DNA of 64,000 nucleotides from Agrococcus sp. Marseille-P2731 (GTDB lineage Bacteria > Actinomycetota > Actinomycetes > Actinomycetales > Microbacteriaceae): assembly GCF_900117395.1 (NCBI RefSeq), contig NZ_FPEG01000001.1, positions 456,192 through 520,191 on the forward strand, given 5' to 3'. The notes under the pieces were generated by a model. The model ran no database searches and was not told the origin of the DNA. It saw only the letters and a program-made list of their open reading frames with translations. A program made the position numbers and the translations under genes. Position 1 is the first letter of the stretch; each line of letters begins with the position of its first letter. Shown piece by piece: positions 30,835-39,621 of the stretch.

Positions 30835-32304
30835 ATGCTGAAGTCCATCCGCCGCAGGCGCCCTCGCGGTGCGGAGGCAGTGGGCACTACCCGCATCCCG
30901 CGCAGCGTGCTCATCGCCTTCACGCTCCCCACGATCGTGCTGGGCATCATGCACGGCCCCGAAGGCGTCATCCAAGGCGTCTACGCCAAGCACGCGGGCC
31001 TCGCCCTCGGCGGCCTCGCGATCGCGCTGCTGGTGACGAAGATGTTCGACGCCATCACCTACCCGCTGATCGGCAGCCTCTCCGACCGCACCTATGCCCG
31101 CACCGGGTCGCGACGCGGCTGGATCATCGGCGGCACGATCATCTCGGTCGTCGGCATGTGGGCGCTGCTGCACCCGCCGGCCGAGCCGACCGTCGTCTAC
31201 TTCGGCGTCAGCATGTCGGTGCTGTACCTCGGGTGGAAGACGGTCGAGATCCCGCTGCAGGCGTGGAGCTACAACCTCAGCGCCGACCACGCGCAGCGCG
31301 CCCGCGTGCAGGGCTGGCGCGGCATGGGCCAGGTCGTCGGCCAGCTGCTGTTCTTCTTCGTGCCTGCCCTCGCGTTCGGGCTCGGCGTCTCCGACTCCAC
31401 CGAGATCGACTTCCGCAGCCTCGGGGTGCTCGCTGTGATCGCCCTCGTCGCGATGCCCGTCGCGGCTGCGGTCATGCTGCTCGTGGTGCCCTCCGGCGCG
31501 GTGACGACGGCCGAGTCCGTCTCGGCGACGCTGCGCTCGCGAGCGCGAGAGACCCTGCGCGCGCTGCGCGGCAACCCGCCGCTCATGCGCCTGCTCGCGG
31601 CCTTCCTGCCCGTCAACCTGCTCGCGGGCATGAGCGGCGGCCTCGCCTATCTCTACATGGATGTCTACCTCGGGCTCAGTGCCGAGCTGCCGGCGGTGCT
31701 CGCGACGTCGCTCGTGACGAGCATCATCGGCATCCCGATCTGGACCGCGCTCTCAGCGCGCTTCGAGCGCCACCGCGTCTGGGCCGTCGCCCTCATCCTC
31801 GGCGCCATCGCGTGCGCGTCCTTCGTGCTCGTGCAGCCGGGCCCCGGCGCGTTCCTCGGCTGCATCCTGCTGTTCCCGATCGTCACGCTCGTGCTCTCTG
31901 GATCCGTCGTCGTCTACACGATGTCCGCGGACGTCGTCGACTACGGCCGCCTCCATACCGGCCGCGACCACGGTGGGCTCTACGGCTCGATGTTCGCGTT
32001 CCTGCAGAAGTCGCTCCTGGGCGTCGCTGGGGCGCTGGGGCTCGGGCTCGTCGGCGCGTTCGGATTCGACGCCGAGGGCGGCGTGCAGACCACCGCGGCC
32101 GTCGTCGGCATCACGTTCGGGTTCTCGATCGCGCCCGCCCTCGGCCTGCTCGCCGCCGCGGCCATCATCTGGCGGTACCCGCTCGACCGCGCGGCGATGG
32201 CAGAGGTGCAGGCGGGGCTCGAGGCCGTCGAGGCCGTCGAGGCGTCAGGGGCGGGTGCGACCGCGGCGATCCCGAAGGTCACCGGTGGGACGCGCGATGC
32301 CTGA
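30835..32304 (+). CDS. GPH-type cation/sugar-like symporter (MelB-like MFS)
   Basis: A 489-residue membrane protein with about 12 hydrophobic segments. The N-terminal half has LLVTKMFDAITYPLIGSLSDRTYARTGSRRGWI, matching the glycoside-pentoside-hexuronide signature (D-DP-G-SDR with charged residues in helix II). Later blocks are GWKTVEIPLQAWSYNLS and MSADVVDYGRLHTGRDHGGLYGSM, again GPH-like. It would import a sugar or glycoside-like solute with Na or H. A GAGGGAG ribosome binding site precedes the ATG. It overlaps the next gene by 8 bases (ATGCCTGA), so transport and hydrolysis are coupled. The substrate may be non-sugar, given the peptidase context. Confidence 0.82.
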   Translation: MLKSIRRRRPRGAEAVGTTRIPRSVLIAFTLPTIVLGIMHGPEGVIQGVYAKHAGLALGGLAIALLVTKMFDAITYPLIGSLSDRTYARTGSRRGWIIGGTIISVVGMWALLHPPAEPTVVYFGVSMSVLYLGWKTVEIPLQAWSYNLSADHAQRARVQGWRGMGQVVGQLLFFFVPALAFGLGVSDSTEIDFRSLGVLAVIALVAMPVAAAVMLLVVPSGAVTTAESVSATLRSRARETLRALRGNPPLMRLLAAFLPVNLLAGMSGGLAYLYMDVYLGLSAELPAVLATSLVTSIIGIPIWTALSARFERHRVWAVALILGAIACASFVLVQPGPGAFLGCILLFPIVTLVLSGSVVVYTMSADVVDYGRLHTGRDHGGLYGSMFAFLQKSLLGVAGALGLGLVGAFGFDAEGGVQTTAAVVGITFGFSIAPALGLLAAAAIIWRYPLDRAAMAEVQAGLEAVEAVEASGAGATAAIPKVTGGTRDA

Positions 32305-33208
32305 CGCGCGCGACGCCGCTGACGGGGCGACCGCCGACGTGCCCCTCATCGATCCACCCGAGCGCTCCATGGTGCTCGCTGACGGCCGCCGCACGACGTG
32401 GCAGGAGTTCGGCGTCGCTGACGGCCGGCCCGTGCTGTACCTGCACGGGGGCGGCTCGACGAGCATCGAGGGCGGCATCTTCCACCGCGAGGCCGTGCAC
32501 CACGGCGTGCGGCTCATCGCCACGAACCGGCCCGGCGCGCGCGGCTCGACGCTCGCACCGGGGCGGCCCGCCATCGCCTACGCCGACGACGTCGCGCAGG
32601 TGCTCGACCACCTCGGCGTCGAGCGGATGTCGTGCTTCGGGGAGTCGAACGGCGGACTGATGACGATGGTGGTGGCCTCCGGCCTCCCCGATCACGTGGC
32701 GAGCGCCGCCCCCATCAACCCGACCCTGCCGTGGTTCGACCCCGCCGCACGTCGGGTCTCCTCGCGCAGCACCGCGCTCGCCTACCGGCTGCTGCGCCAT
32801 GCGCCCGGTCTGCTGGCGGCGATGGATGCGCGAGCCAGCCGAGGTGGGGGAGCGGACGAGCGCTCGAGCAGGTTCGCCGACCCTGACCTGGTCGGGCCGC
32901 CGCCGGGCACGGAACCCGACGTCGCGGCGCTGCACCGCCGCATGCTGGCGGAGCGCGCCGGCAAGGAGGCGCTGCTCGCCGAGCTGCGCCTGGCGGGCCG
33001 GCCGTGGGGCTTCGACCACTACGGCATCAGCGCGCCGCTCGATCTCTTCTGCGGTGAGCAGGATGTGCAGGCGCCGTTCGCGCGCGTGCTGGCCGAGCGC
33101 AACCCCGACGCGCGCTTCCACTCCTTCGCCTACGGCCACCACGGCTTCTCGCACCCCGATGCGCGTCGCCGCATCGTCGAGACGCTGCTCGCCCGTGCCG
33201 ACGCCTGA
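32297..33208 (+). CDS. Alpha/beta hydrolase
   Basis: A 303-residue alpha/beta hydrolase. The oxyanion block is LYLHGGGSTSIEGG, the nucleophile elbow is CFGESNGGLMTMV (Ser near residue 117), and a late catalytic His lies in SFAYGHHGFSHPD. There is no signal peptide. It resembles proline iminopeptidase/epoxide hydrolase-type enzymes. Its start overlaps the symporter stop by 8 bases. It may hydrolyse an ester or amide of the imported compound. Confidence 0.8.
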   Translation: MPDARDAADGATADVPLIDPPERSMVLADGRRTTWQEFGVADGRPVLYLHGGGSTSIEGGIFHREAVHHGVRLIATNRPGARGSTLAPGRPAIAYADDVAQVLDHLGVERMSCFGESNGGLMTMVVASGLPDHVASAAPINPTLPWFDPAARRVSSRSTALAYRLLRHAPGLLAAMDARASRGGGADERSSRFADPDLVGPPPGTEPDVAALHRRMLAERAGKEALLAELRLAGRPWGFDHYGISAPLDLFCGEQDVQAPFARVLAERNPDARFHSFAYGHHGFSHPDARRRIVETLLARADA

Positions 33209-33235
33209 CCGACCCGCCGGCGCTGACGTCGGCGG

Positions 33236-33305
33236 CGACCGACCGGCCGACGAGCACCGACCGACCGAGCAGCCCCGGCCGACCGACCAGACCCGACCGA
33301 CCGAG
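33236..33305. repeat. Low-complexity GACCGA repeat between operon genes
   Basis: The 112-base gap before the S9 peptidase gene carries about six irregular copies of GACCGA/CCGACCGA. It ends just before the ribosome binding site GAGAGGGA. No gene is seen in this gap. Confidence 0.75.
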
Positions 33306-33320
33306 AAGAGAGGGATCGCC

Positions 33321-35312
33321 ATGGATCTCACCGCTGACACGCCAGAGACGATCGCCTGGCAGCAGGAGCGCGTCGCGCTCGCCGACGCCGCGCTCGCCGA
33401 GCTGCCCGCCCGCGAGGGCTTCGTGCGCAGCGTCGCCGCGCACCTGGCCGACACGCACCGGCACCCGCTCGTGCGCCGTGGCGGCCGCTGGTTCCAGCGC
33501 GCCTCGGTCCGCGACTCCGACGACCAGCCCGTCGTGGTCGTGCGCGATGCCCCCACGGGAGCGCCGCGGGTGCTCGTGGATCCGAACGCCCTGAGCGCCG
33601 AGCGCGGCACCATGGTGACCCTGGTCGACGTCAGCGCCTCGCCCGACGGGCGCATGCTCGCCTACGCGGCCGCTGAGGCAGGCACAGAGCAGGCCTCGCT
33701 CACGGTCGTCGACGTCGAGACCGGCACCGCGACTCCCATCGACGTGCCGGGCAACGCGCTCGGCATCGTCTGGCTGCCCGACTCCACGGGCTTCTGGTTC
33801 ACGACCGCCGAGGTGCGCGAGGGCGCGCTCGCCTTCCTGCTCCGGCAGCACCTGCTCGATGCGCCCGCCCCCGAGCCGATCGCCGTGCCCGCCGGCGTCA
33901 TCTCGCCTGCGATCGTCGTCTCGCCCGACGGGCGGCACACGGCGCTGCGGGCCGGCAACACCGCGCAGCGGTTCGACTGGCTCATCGCCGACGGCGAGCT
34001 CGTGCCCTTCCTGCGCGACGTGCCGGGCGGATGCACCGGCGTGCTCCACGGCGATGCGCTGCTCGCGGTCGTCGACGACGGCGCCCCGCGCGGACGACTC
34101 GTGCGGATCCCCATCGCGACGGCTGCGGATGCGTCGACCTGGGTCGAACTCGTCGCGGAGTCTGACGACGTGCTGCGCACCGTCGCGGTCGTCGGCGACG
34201 TCATCGTGCTCGGCTTCCTGCGCGACGCCGCGGCGCAGCTGCGGCTGCTCGACCTCGACGGCGGCCCGCTCGGCGACATCGACATCGAGCCCGGCAGCAT
34301 CGGCGAGCACCCCGTCGGGGCATCCCACCCGGCGCTCGCCATGTTCGTCTTCAGCGACGACGAGATCTCCTTCGTGCACTCGACGTTCCGCTCGTCGTGG
34401 GCGACCTACCGCTACGTCGTGAGCGAGCGCCGGCTCGAGGTCGTCGAGCCCGCACACGTCGCCGTCGATGACCTCACGGTCACGACGATCAGCGCCACCT
34501 CCAGCGACGGGGCCGAGGTGCTCGCCCACGTGGTGCACCGCGCCGACCTCGACCGCTCGCAGCCGCAGCCGACCCTGCTGTGGGGCTACGGCGGGTTCCA
34601 CGTCGGCTACCTGCCCTCGCTCGACGCCGCGAACACCGCCTGGGTGCGCGCCGGCGGCATCTTCGTGCTCTCGCACCTGCGCGGTGGCGGCGAGCTCGGC
34701 GCCGACTGGTGGCTCGGCGGTCGCCGCGAGGTGAAGCAGCGCACCTTCGACGACCTCTACGCCGTCGCCGAGCGCCTCGTCGCCGAGGGGTGGACGACGC
34801 CGGAGCGCCTCGCCGTGAAGGGCGAGAGCAACGGCGGGCTCCTCACCGCCGCAGCGCTCGTGCAGCGGCCGGAGCTGTGGGCCGCCGTCGTCAGCGACGT
34901 GCCCGTCACCGACCTGCTCGAATACCACCGCGACCCGATCACCTACGCGATCGGCCGCGAGGAGTACGGCGACCCCCTCGACCCCGTCGAGCGGGAGTGG
35001 CTGCGTGCCGTCAGCCCCGTGCACCACGTCGTCGACGCCGACTACTCGCCGCTGCTGATGACGGGCGGCGCGAACGATCCGCGCTGCCCCGTGTGGCACA
35101 TCCGCGTCTTCGTGGATGCTGTCGAGCGCGCGCAGCAGGGCACGGCCCGCCCGCTCATGCGCGTCTACGACGGGCAGGGCCACGGCGCCGCGGGCGTCAG
35201 CGATGAGTCGGCACGGCATGCCGACTGGCTCGCCTTCGTCGCCCACCACACGGGGCTCCACGATGAGCCCAGCGCCGTCGGCGCGCATGCAGAAGCCGGT
35301 CACCATGGCTGA
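33321..35312 (+). CDS. S9A prolyl oligopeptidase-like serine peptidase
   Basis: A 663-residue cytoplasmic peptidase with an N-terminal beta-propeller (about 30-400) and a C-terminal alpha/beta hydrolase domain. The latter has LLWGYGGFHVGYLP, VLSHLRGGGELGADWW (typical of the family), nucleophile Ser in KGESNGGLLTAAAL, Asp in TGGANDPRCPVWH and His in DGQGHGAAG. S9A enzymes cut short peptides after proline or related residues. The ATG follows GAGAGGGA. The end overlaps the next gene's start by 8 bases. Length is normal for the family. Confidence 0.88.
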   Translation: MDLTADTPETIAWQQERVALADAALAELPAREGFVRSVAAHLADTHRHPLVRRGGRWFQRASVRDSDDQPVVVVRDAPTGAPRVLVDPNALSAERGTMVTLVDVSASPDGRMLAYAAAEAGTEQASLTVVDVETGTATPIDVPGNALGIVWLPDSTGFWFTTAEVREGALAFLLRQHLLDAPAPEPIAVPAGVISPAIVVSPDGRHTALRAGNTAQRFDWLIADGELVPFLRDVPGGCTGVLHGDALLAVVDDGAPRGRLVRIPIATAADASTWVELVAESDDVLRTVAVVGDVIVLGFLRDAAAQLRLLDLDGGPLGDIDIEPGSIGEHPVGASHPALAMFVFSDDEISFVHSTFRSSWATYRYVVSERRLEVVEPAHVAVDDLTVTTISATSSDGAEVLAHVVHRADLDRSQPQPTLLWGYGGFHVGYLPSLDAANTAWVRAGGIFVLSHLRGGGELGADWWLGGRREVKQRTFDDLYAVAERLVAEGWTTPERLAVKGESNGGLLTAAALVQRPELWAAVVSDVPVTDLLEYHRDPITYAIGREEYGDPLDPVEREWLRAVSPVHHVVDADYSPLLMTGGANDPRCPVWHIRVFVDAVERAQQGTARPLMRVYDGQGHGAAGVSDESARHADWLAFVAHHTGLHDEPSAVGAHAEAGHHG

Positions 35313-36495
35313 GGGCTACTCGCACATCGTCATCGGCGCGGGCGCCGTCGGCTCGGCCGCCGCCTACTGGCTCTCGGAGGCCGGGGCCGAGCGGGTGCTC
35401 GTGCTCGAGCAGTTCTACCTCGTGCACACGCTCGGCTCCTCCGGCGACCACTCGCGCATCATCCGCCGCGCCTATCACCACGAGGCCTACACGCGGCTGA
35501 CCGACGCCATGTTCGACGCCTGGGCGCACGTCGAGGAGCGCTCGGCGCTGCCGGTCTACTTGCGCACCGGCGGCATCGACCTCGCGGCCGCCGGCACGCA
35601 CGGCGCCGACGAGCTCGACGGCTACGCCCGGGCGATGGATGCGGCGGGCATCGGCTACGAGCGCCTGGGTGTCGACGACGTGCGCGAGCGCCACCCGCAG
35701 TGGCGCGTCGAGGACGACGTCGTCGGTCTCTCGCAGGTCGACGGCGGCATCCTCGACATCCGCCGGTCGGTGTCGGCGCACACCTCGCTCGCGATGGCGG
35801 CCGGTGTGGAGCTCCGCCCGCGCACGCGGGTGACGGGGGTGCGGCTGCGCGATCGCGGCGTCACCGTCGAGACCGCGGACGGGCCGATCGACGCCGACCA
35901 CCTCGTCGTCGCGGCCGCGTCGTGGCTCGGTGACCTCATGCCCGATCTCGGCCTGCGCTTCCGGCTGACGCTGTCGCAGGAGCAGGTCGGCTACTTCTCC
36001 GGCCCGAACCTGGCCGACTTCGCCCCCGATCGGTTCCCCATCTGGATCCACCACGGCGAGGAGGCCGTGCACTACGGCTTCCCGGTCTACGGCGAGGCCG
36101 CCGTGAAGGTGGCGCGCGACATGCGCGGCCACTTCATCGACAGCGACCAGCGCGTCTTCGTGGGCGACGACGACGAGCCGCGACGGCTGCACGCGTTCCT
36201 CGCCCAGCACCTGCCGGGTGCTGCGGGCTCGCTGCTCATGAGCAAGACCTGCGTCTACGACATGCCCGCCGACCGCGACTTCGTGCTCGACACCCTGCCG
36301 GGGCATCCGCACGTCGCCGTATTCAACGGCGCGGGGCACGCGGGCAAGTTCGCGAGCCTCGTCGGCAGCATCCTCGCCGACCTGCTCACCGTCGGGGCGA
36401 CACCGCACGACATCGGCGCCTTCCGGCTCACGCGGCCGGCGATCGTCGATCCCGACTTCGAGCCGGTGTTCAGGCTGCGCGCGCAGCCCGCCTGA
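35305..36495 (+). CDS. FAD-dependent sarcosine/N-methyl amino acid oxidase-like enzyme
   Basis: A 396-residue flavoenzyme of the DAO/monomeric sarcosine oxidase (SolA) type. The FAD dinucleotide-binding motif is HIVIGAGAVGSAAAYWLSEAG, followed by LEQFYLVHTLGSSGDHSRIIRRAYHHE, where the GSS-H-SRIIR block is characteristic. A second FAD motif is DHLVVAAASWLGDLMP. The C-terminal GAGHAGKFA block and covalent-flavin region has K (HAGKF) but the family's FAD-linking Cys is not obvious; a Cys in SKTCVYDMPADRDFVLD matches the usual covalent Cys position. It would oxidise an N-methyl amino acid or amine to aldehyde/imine and H2O2. The ATG at 35305 gives an 8-base overlap; ATG 35287 is an alternative. 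Confidence 0.85.
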   Translation: MAEGYSHIVIGAGAVGSAAAYWLSEAGAERVLVLEQFYLVHTLGSSGDHSRIIRRAYHHEAYTRLTDAMFDAWAHVEERSALPVYLRTGGIDLAAAGTHGADELDGYARAMDAAGIGYERLGVDDVRERHPQWRVEDDVVGLSQVDGGILDIRRSVSAHTSLAMAAGVELRPRTRVTGVRLRDRGVTVETADGPIDADHLVVAAASWLGDLMPDLGLRFRLTLSQEQVGYFSGPNLADFAPDRFPIWIHHGEEAVHYGFPVYGEAAVKVARDMRGHFIDSDQRVFVGDDDEPRRLHAFLAQHLPGAAGSLLMSKTCVYDMPADRDFVLDTLPGHPHVAVFNGAGHAGKFASLVGSILADLLTVGATPHDIGAFRLTRPAIVDPDFEPVFRLRAQPA

Positions 36496-36533
36496 TCGCC
36501 GTCGATGCCTCGGGCCGGGCAGGCGCGCGTCGG

Positions 36534-36539
36534 TATGCT
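36534..36539 (+). promoter_or_regulatory. Candidate -10 box (TATGCT) for leaderless regulator gene
   Basis: TATGCT ends 7 bases before the ATG at 36547, with no ribosome binding site, so the regulator may have its own promoter inside the run of peptidase genes. Confidence 0.5.
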
Positions 36540-36546
36540 TCCGAGC

Positions 36547-37761
36547 ATGGCGGCCGACCTCCAGCAGCTCGTGCAGTCGCTGGCGCTCCGGCTCGACCGC
36601 TCCGTCGCGATCGACGATGCTCGACTGCGGCTGCTCGCGCACAGCTCGCACCGCGGCGACGTCGACCCGATCCGCGCCGAGTCGATCCTGCGGCGCGCGG
36701 TGCCACCGGGGGTCGTGGAGCACGTGCACGCCTGTCGCGACGACGCCACCGGTCGCTACCTCGTCACACCGCGCGAGGATCTCGGCCTGCTCGACCCGCG
36801 CGTGGGGCAGCCGATCCTGCAGCAGGAGACCCTGCTGGGGTTCGTGTGGCTGCTCGCCTCTGAAGGGCCGATCGACGAGGCGCAGCTCGCGGCGCTGGAG
36901 GGCGCTGCCGCCGAGGCGAGCGTGCTGATCCACGGCGAGTTCCTGCGCGCGACCGCATCGCGCGATCGCGAGCGCGAGCTCGTCGAGCGGTTGCTCGGCG
37001 CCGACTCAGGGGAGCGGGCCGCTGCCGCCGTCGCGCTGCGCGCCGAGGGACTCTTCGCCGGGTCGCCCTACGCGGTGCTGCACGTCGAGATCGACCGCGG
37101 CGGCGAGCCGACGGCCGAGGAGGATCCGATCGCGCTCGCCGCGGCCATCGCGGCGGCGCGCAGCAGGCGAGCGTCTCACGACGTGCTCTCGATGGAGCAC
37201 CGCGACCACGCGGTGCTGCTCGTCGCCGAGGCGCAGCCCGACGCTGCCGAGGAGGCGTTCCTCGCGCTCGGCGAGGCGCTCCGCACCGACGTGCTGCGCG
37301 CGACCGAAGCCGAGCGCTGCTGGGTCGGCATCGCGCGCGTGCGCACCGACCTGGCGCAGGCAGCGGAGGCTGCCCACGAGGCTCGCCGTGCCGCTCGCAT
37401 CTGCCGGCGCGTCGACGCGGTCGGGCCCATCGCCTCGATCGACGGCACCGGCGTCTACGCCCTGCTCGACCACGTGCCCGACGACGCGCTGCGCGCGATC
37501 GCCAACCCGCGGCTGCTCGCCCTCATCGCCGACGAGCGCCGCGGCGACCCCCTCGTGCGCACCCTCGAGGTCTTCCTCGACACCGCTGGCGACGTTCGCG
37601 CCGCATCCGAGCTGCTCTTCGCCCACCGCACGAGCCTCTACTACCGCTTGCGGCGCATCCAGGAGCTCACAGGTCTCGACCTCGCCAGCGGCGACGACCG
37701 GCTGCGCGCCCACCTGACGCTGAAGATCGCCGACCTGCTCGGCATCGGCGCCCGCGACTGA
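36547..37761 (+). CDS. CdaR/PucR-type transcriptional regulator
   Basis: A 404-residue regulator. The N-terminal part (QQLVQSLALRLDRSVAIDDARLRLL) is a GAF-like sensory domain, a middle GGDEF-like helper region follows (ILHVEIDRGGE, CWVGIARVRTDLAQAAEAAHEA), and the C-terminal HTH_30 domain is FLDTAGDVRAASELLFAHRT then LYYRLRRIQELTGLDL. Such proteins switch on catabolic genes for amino acids, purines or sugar acids when the inducer is present. Its location between the oxidase and the DUF885 gene suggests it controls this cluster. Start set by the TATGCT box. Confidence 0.83.
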   Translation: MAADLQQLVQSLALRLDRSVAIDDARLRLLAHSSHRGDVDPIRAESILRRAVPPGVVEHVHACRDDATGRYLVTPREDLGLLDPRVGQPILQQETLLGFVWLLASEGPIDEAQLAALEGAAAEASVLIHGEFLRATASRDRERELVERLLGADSGERAAAAVALRAEGLFAGSPYAVLHVEIDRGGEPTAEEDPIALAAAIAAARSRRASHDVLSMEHRDHAVLLVAEAQPDAAEEAFLALGEALRTDVLRATEAERCWVGIARVRTDLAQAAEAAHEARRAARICRRVDAVGPIASIDGTGVYALLDHVPDDALRAIANPRLLALIADERRGDPLVRTLEVFLDTAGDVRAASELLFAHRTSLYYRLRRIQELTGLDLASGDDRLRAHLTLKIADLLGIGARD

Positions 37762-37884
37762 CGCGCGTTCGTCCATCTGTCGCAATCGCCAGGCCGGATG
37801 CTCGACGATTCGCGGAGGAGTGCGCGCGGTGCCCGTCGATAGCGTGCTCGGAGGCACACCGACGGCACGACGAGGGGCACGCGC

Positions 37885-39621
37885 ATGGCTGCAGCACCGG
37901 GCACGACCGAGCAGCGAGCGGATGCGGTGGCCGGGACCGCGCAGGAGGCCGAGGCCCGCGCGATCCTCGACGACGCCTGGCGCATCGTCGACCCCGGTGC
38001 CGCCGAGGGCCACGTCGAGCTCACGATCCCCGACGTCGGGCCGGAGGCGGTCGCGCGGCGCGCGCGCGCGGCGCGGGCGCTCCTGGCCCGGATCGCCGAG
38101 GTCGATCCCGCGTCGCTGCCGATGCCGCTCTCGCTCGACCTCGCGGCCGCGGCGGCGATGGCAGAGCGCTGGGATGTCGACGACGACGACTACTGGCTCA
38201 CCTTCGACCCGATGGGCATCGGCTTCCCCAGCATGTTCGCGCCGTCGGCATACTCCGGCGGGTTCCTGCTCGGCAGCGTGCACGAGACGCTGACGCGCGC
38301 GTCGATCGATGGCGACGCCGACGTCGCGCGCCACGTGCGGCTGCTCGCCGACTACGGCCGCCTGGTGCGGCAGCTCGCGGATCGCACGGCCGGCCAGGCC
38401 GAGCGCGGCATCGTGATGCCTGCCCGGCAGCTCGCGACGGCCATCCCGCTCGTGCAGGCGCTGCAGCAGGCGGGGCGGGCGGTGCTCGACGGCGTCGTGG
38501 AGCGGTCGCGCGCCTCGCTGTCGGAGGCATCCCTCGCGCAGATCGAGGAGCGCACGGTCGCAGAGGTCGACGCAGCCTTCGCCGCAGTGCTCGCCGTGCT
38601 CGAGGCGCCCGACTACGCGGCGCGGGCACCCGAGCGCGTCGGGCTCGGTCAGTTCCCGGGCGGTCACGACGCCTACGAGCGCACCGTGCGCATCCACACC
38701 ACGCAGGACCTCTCGGCGCAGGAGGTGCACGATCGCGGGCTGGCGCGCATGGCGCGCATCCTCGGCGAGATGCGGGAGCTCATGTCGAGCCAGGGCTTCG
38801 ACGGCACGCCGCAGGAGTACCTCGAGCGCCTCGCCGACGACCCCGCCTGGAGGGCCCACGACGCTGAGGGCATCGCGGCGCACTTCCAGCGGGCCATCGA
38901 TCGCATCGAGCCCGAGCTGGCCGCCCACTTCGGCAGGCTGCCGAGCGCGCCCTACGCGGTCGACGCCGTGCCCGATGCCGTCGCGGGCTCGATGACCTTC
39001 GGCTACTACGCGGCGCCGCAGCCCGACCGCGAGGTCGGCGTCTACCTCTTCAACGCGCGACACCTGGCGAAGGCCGCGCTGCCGCACATCGCGGCGCTGA
39101 CCTACCACGAGCTCATGCCGGGCCACCACCTCGACATCGCGGGCAAGCAGGAGTCGACGGGCCGCCACGCGCTCGGCCAGCACCTGTCGCTGAGCGCCTT
39201 CAGCGAGGGGTGGGCCGAGTATGCGGCCCGCTACGCGGGCGAGATCGGCATGTATGTCGAGCCCGAGGAGCGCTTCGGGCGACTGATGATGGATGCGTTC
39301 CTCACCTCGAGGCTCGTCGTCGACACCGGCATGAACGCGCTCGGCTGGGAGCTCGAGCGCGCCCGCGACTACATGCGCGAGCACGCGTTCCTCGGCGAGG
39401 CGGAGATCGCCTCCGAGACCCTGCGCTACTCCTGCGACATCCCCGGCCAGGCGCTCGCCTACAAGCTGGGCGACGACTTCTTCTTCGACCTGCGCGAGGA
39501 GCTGCGCGCCGCGCTCGGCGACGGCTTCGACGTGCGCGCGTTCCACGAGGCGGTGCTGGCCGCGGCGGGGCTGCCGCTGCCGTTCGTGGCCGAGCACGTG
39601 CGTCGCGAGCTCGCGGCCTGA
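37885..39621 (+). CDS. DUF885-family metallopeptidase-like protein
   Basis: A 578-residue protein of the DUF885 family. The zinc-binding motif is TYHELMPGHHLDIAG (HExxGHH), with the downstream glutamate probably in SEGWAEYAARYAGE. Other blocks are VHETLTRASID, YYAAPQPDREVGVYLFNARH and CDIPGQALAYKLGDDFFFDLR, all usual for the family. No signal peptide is seen. Members are carboxypeptidase-like by fold, though few have been characterised. The TGA overlaps the ATG of the second S9 peptidase (TGATG), so the two are coupled. Confidence 0.87.
   Translation: MAAAPGTTEQRADAVAGTAQEAEARAILDDAWRIVDPGAAEGHVELTIPDVGPEAVARRARAARALLARIAEVDPASLPMPLSLDLAAAAAMAERWDVDDDDYWLTFDPMGIGFPSMFAPSAYSGGFLLGSVHETLTRASIDGDADVARHVRLLADYGRLVRQLADRTAGQAERGIVMPARQLATAIPLVQALQQAGRAVLDGVVERSRASLSEASLAQIEERTVAEVDAAFAAVLAVLEAPDYAARAPERVGLGQFPGGHDAYERTVRIHTTQDLSAQEVHDRGLARMARILGEMRELMSSQGFDGTPQEYLERLADDPAWRAHDAEGIAAHFQRAIDRIEPELAAHFGRLPSAPYAVDAVPDAVAGSMTFGYYAAPQPDREVGVYLFNARHLAKAALPHIAALTYHELMPGHHLDIAGKQESTGRHALGQHLSLSAFSEGWAEYAARYAGEIGMYVEPEERFGRLMMDAFLTSRLVVDTGMNALGWELERARDYMREHAFLGEAEIASETLRYSCDIPGQALAYKLGDDFFFDLREELRAALGDGFDVRAFHEAVLAAAGLPLPFVAEHVRRELAA

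Noticed and set aside
36547..37761. Regulator as part of the polysaccharide control system
   Set aside because: It lies 9 kb away inside the peptidase/oxidase run and its family controls catabolic genes.
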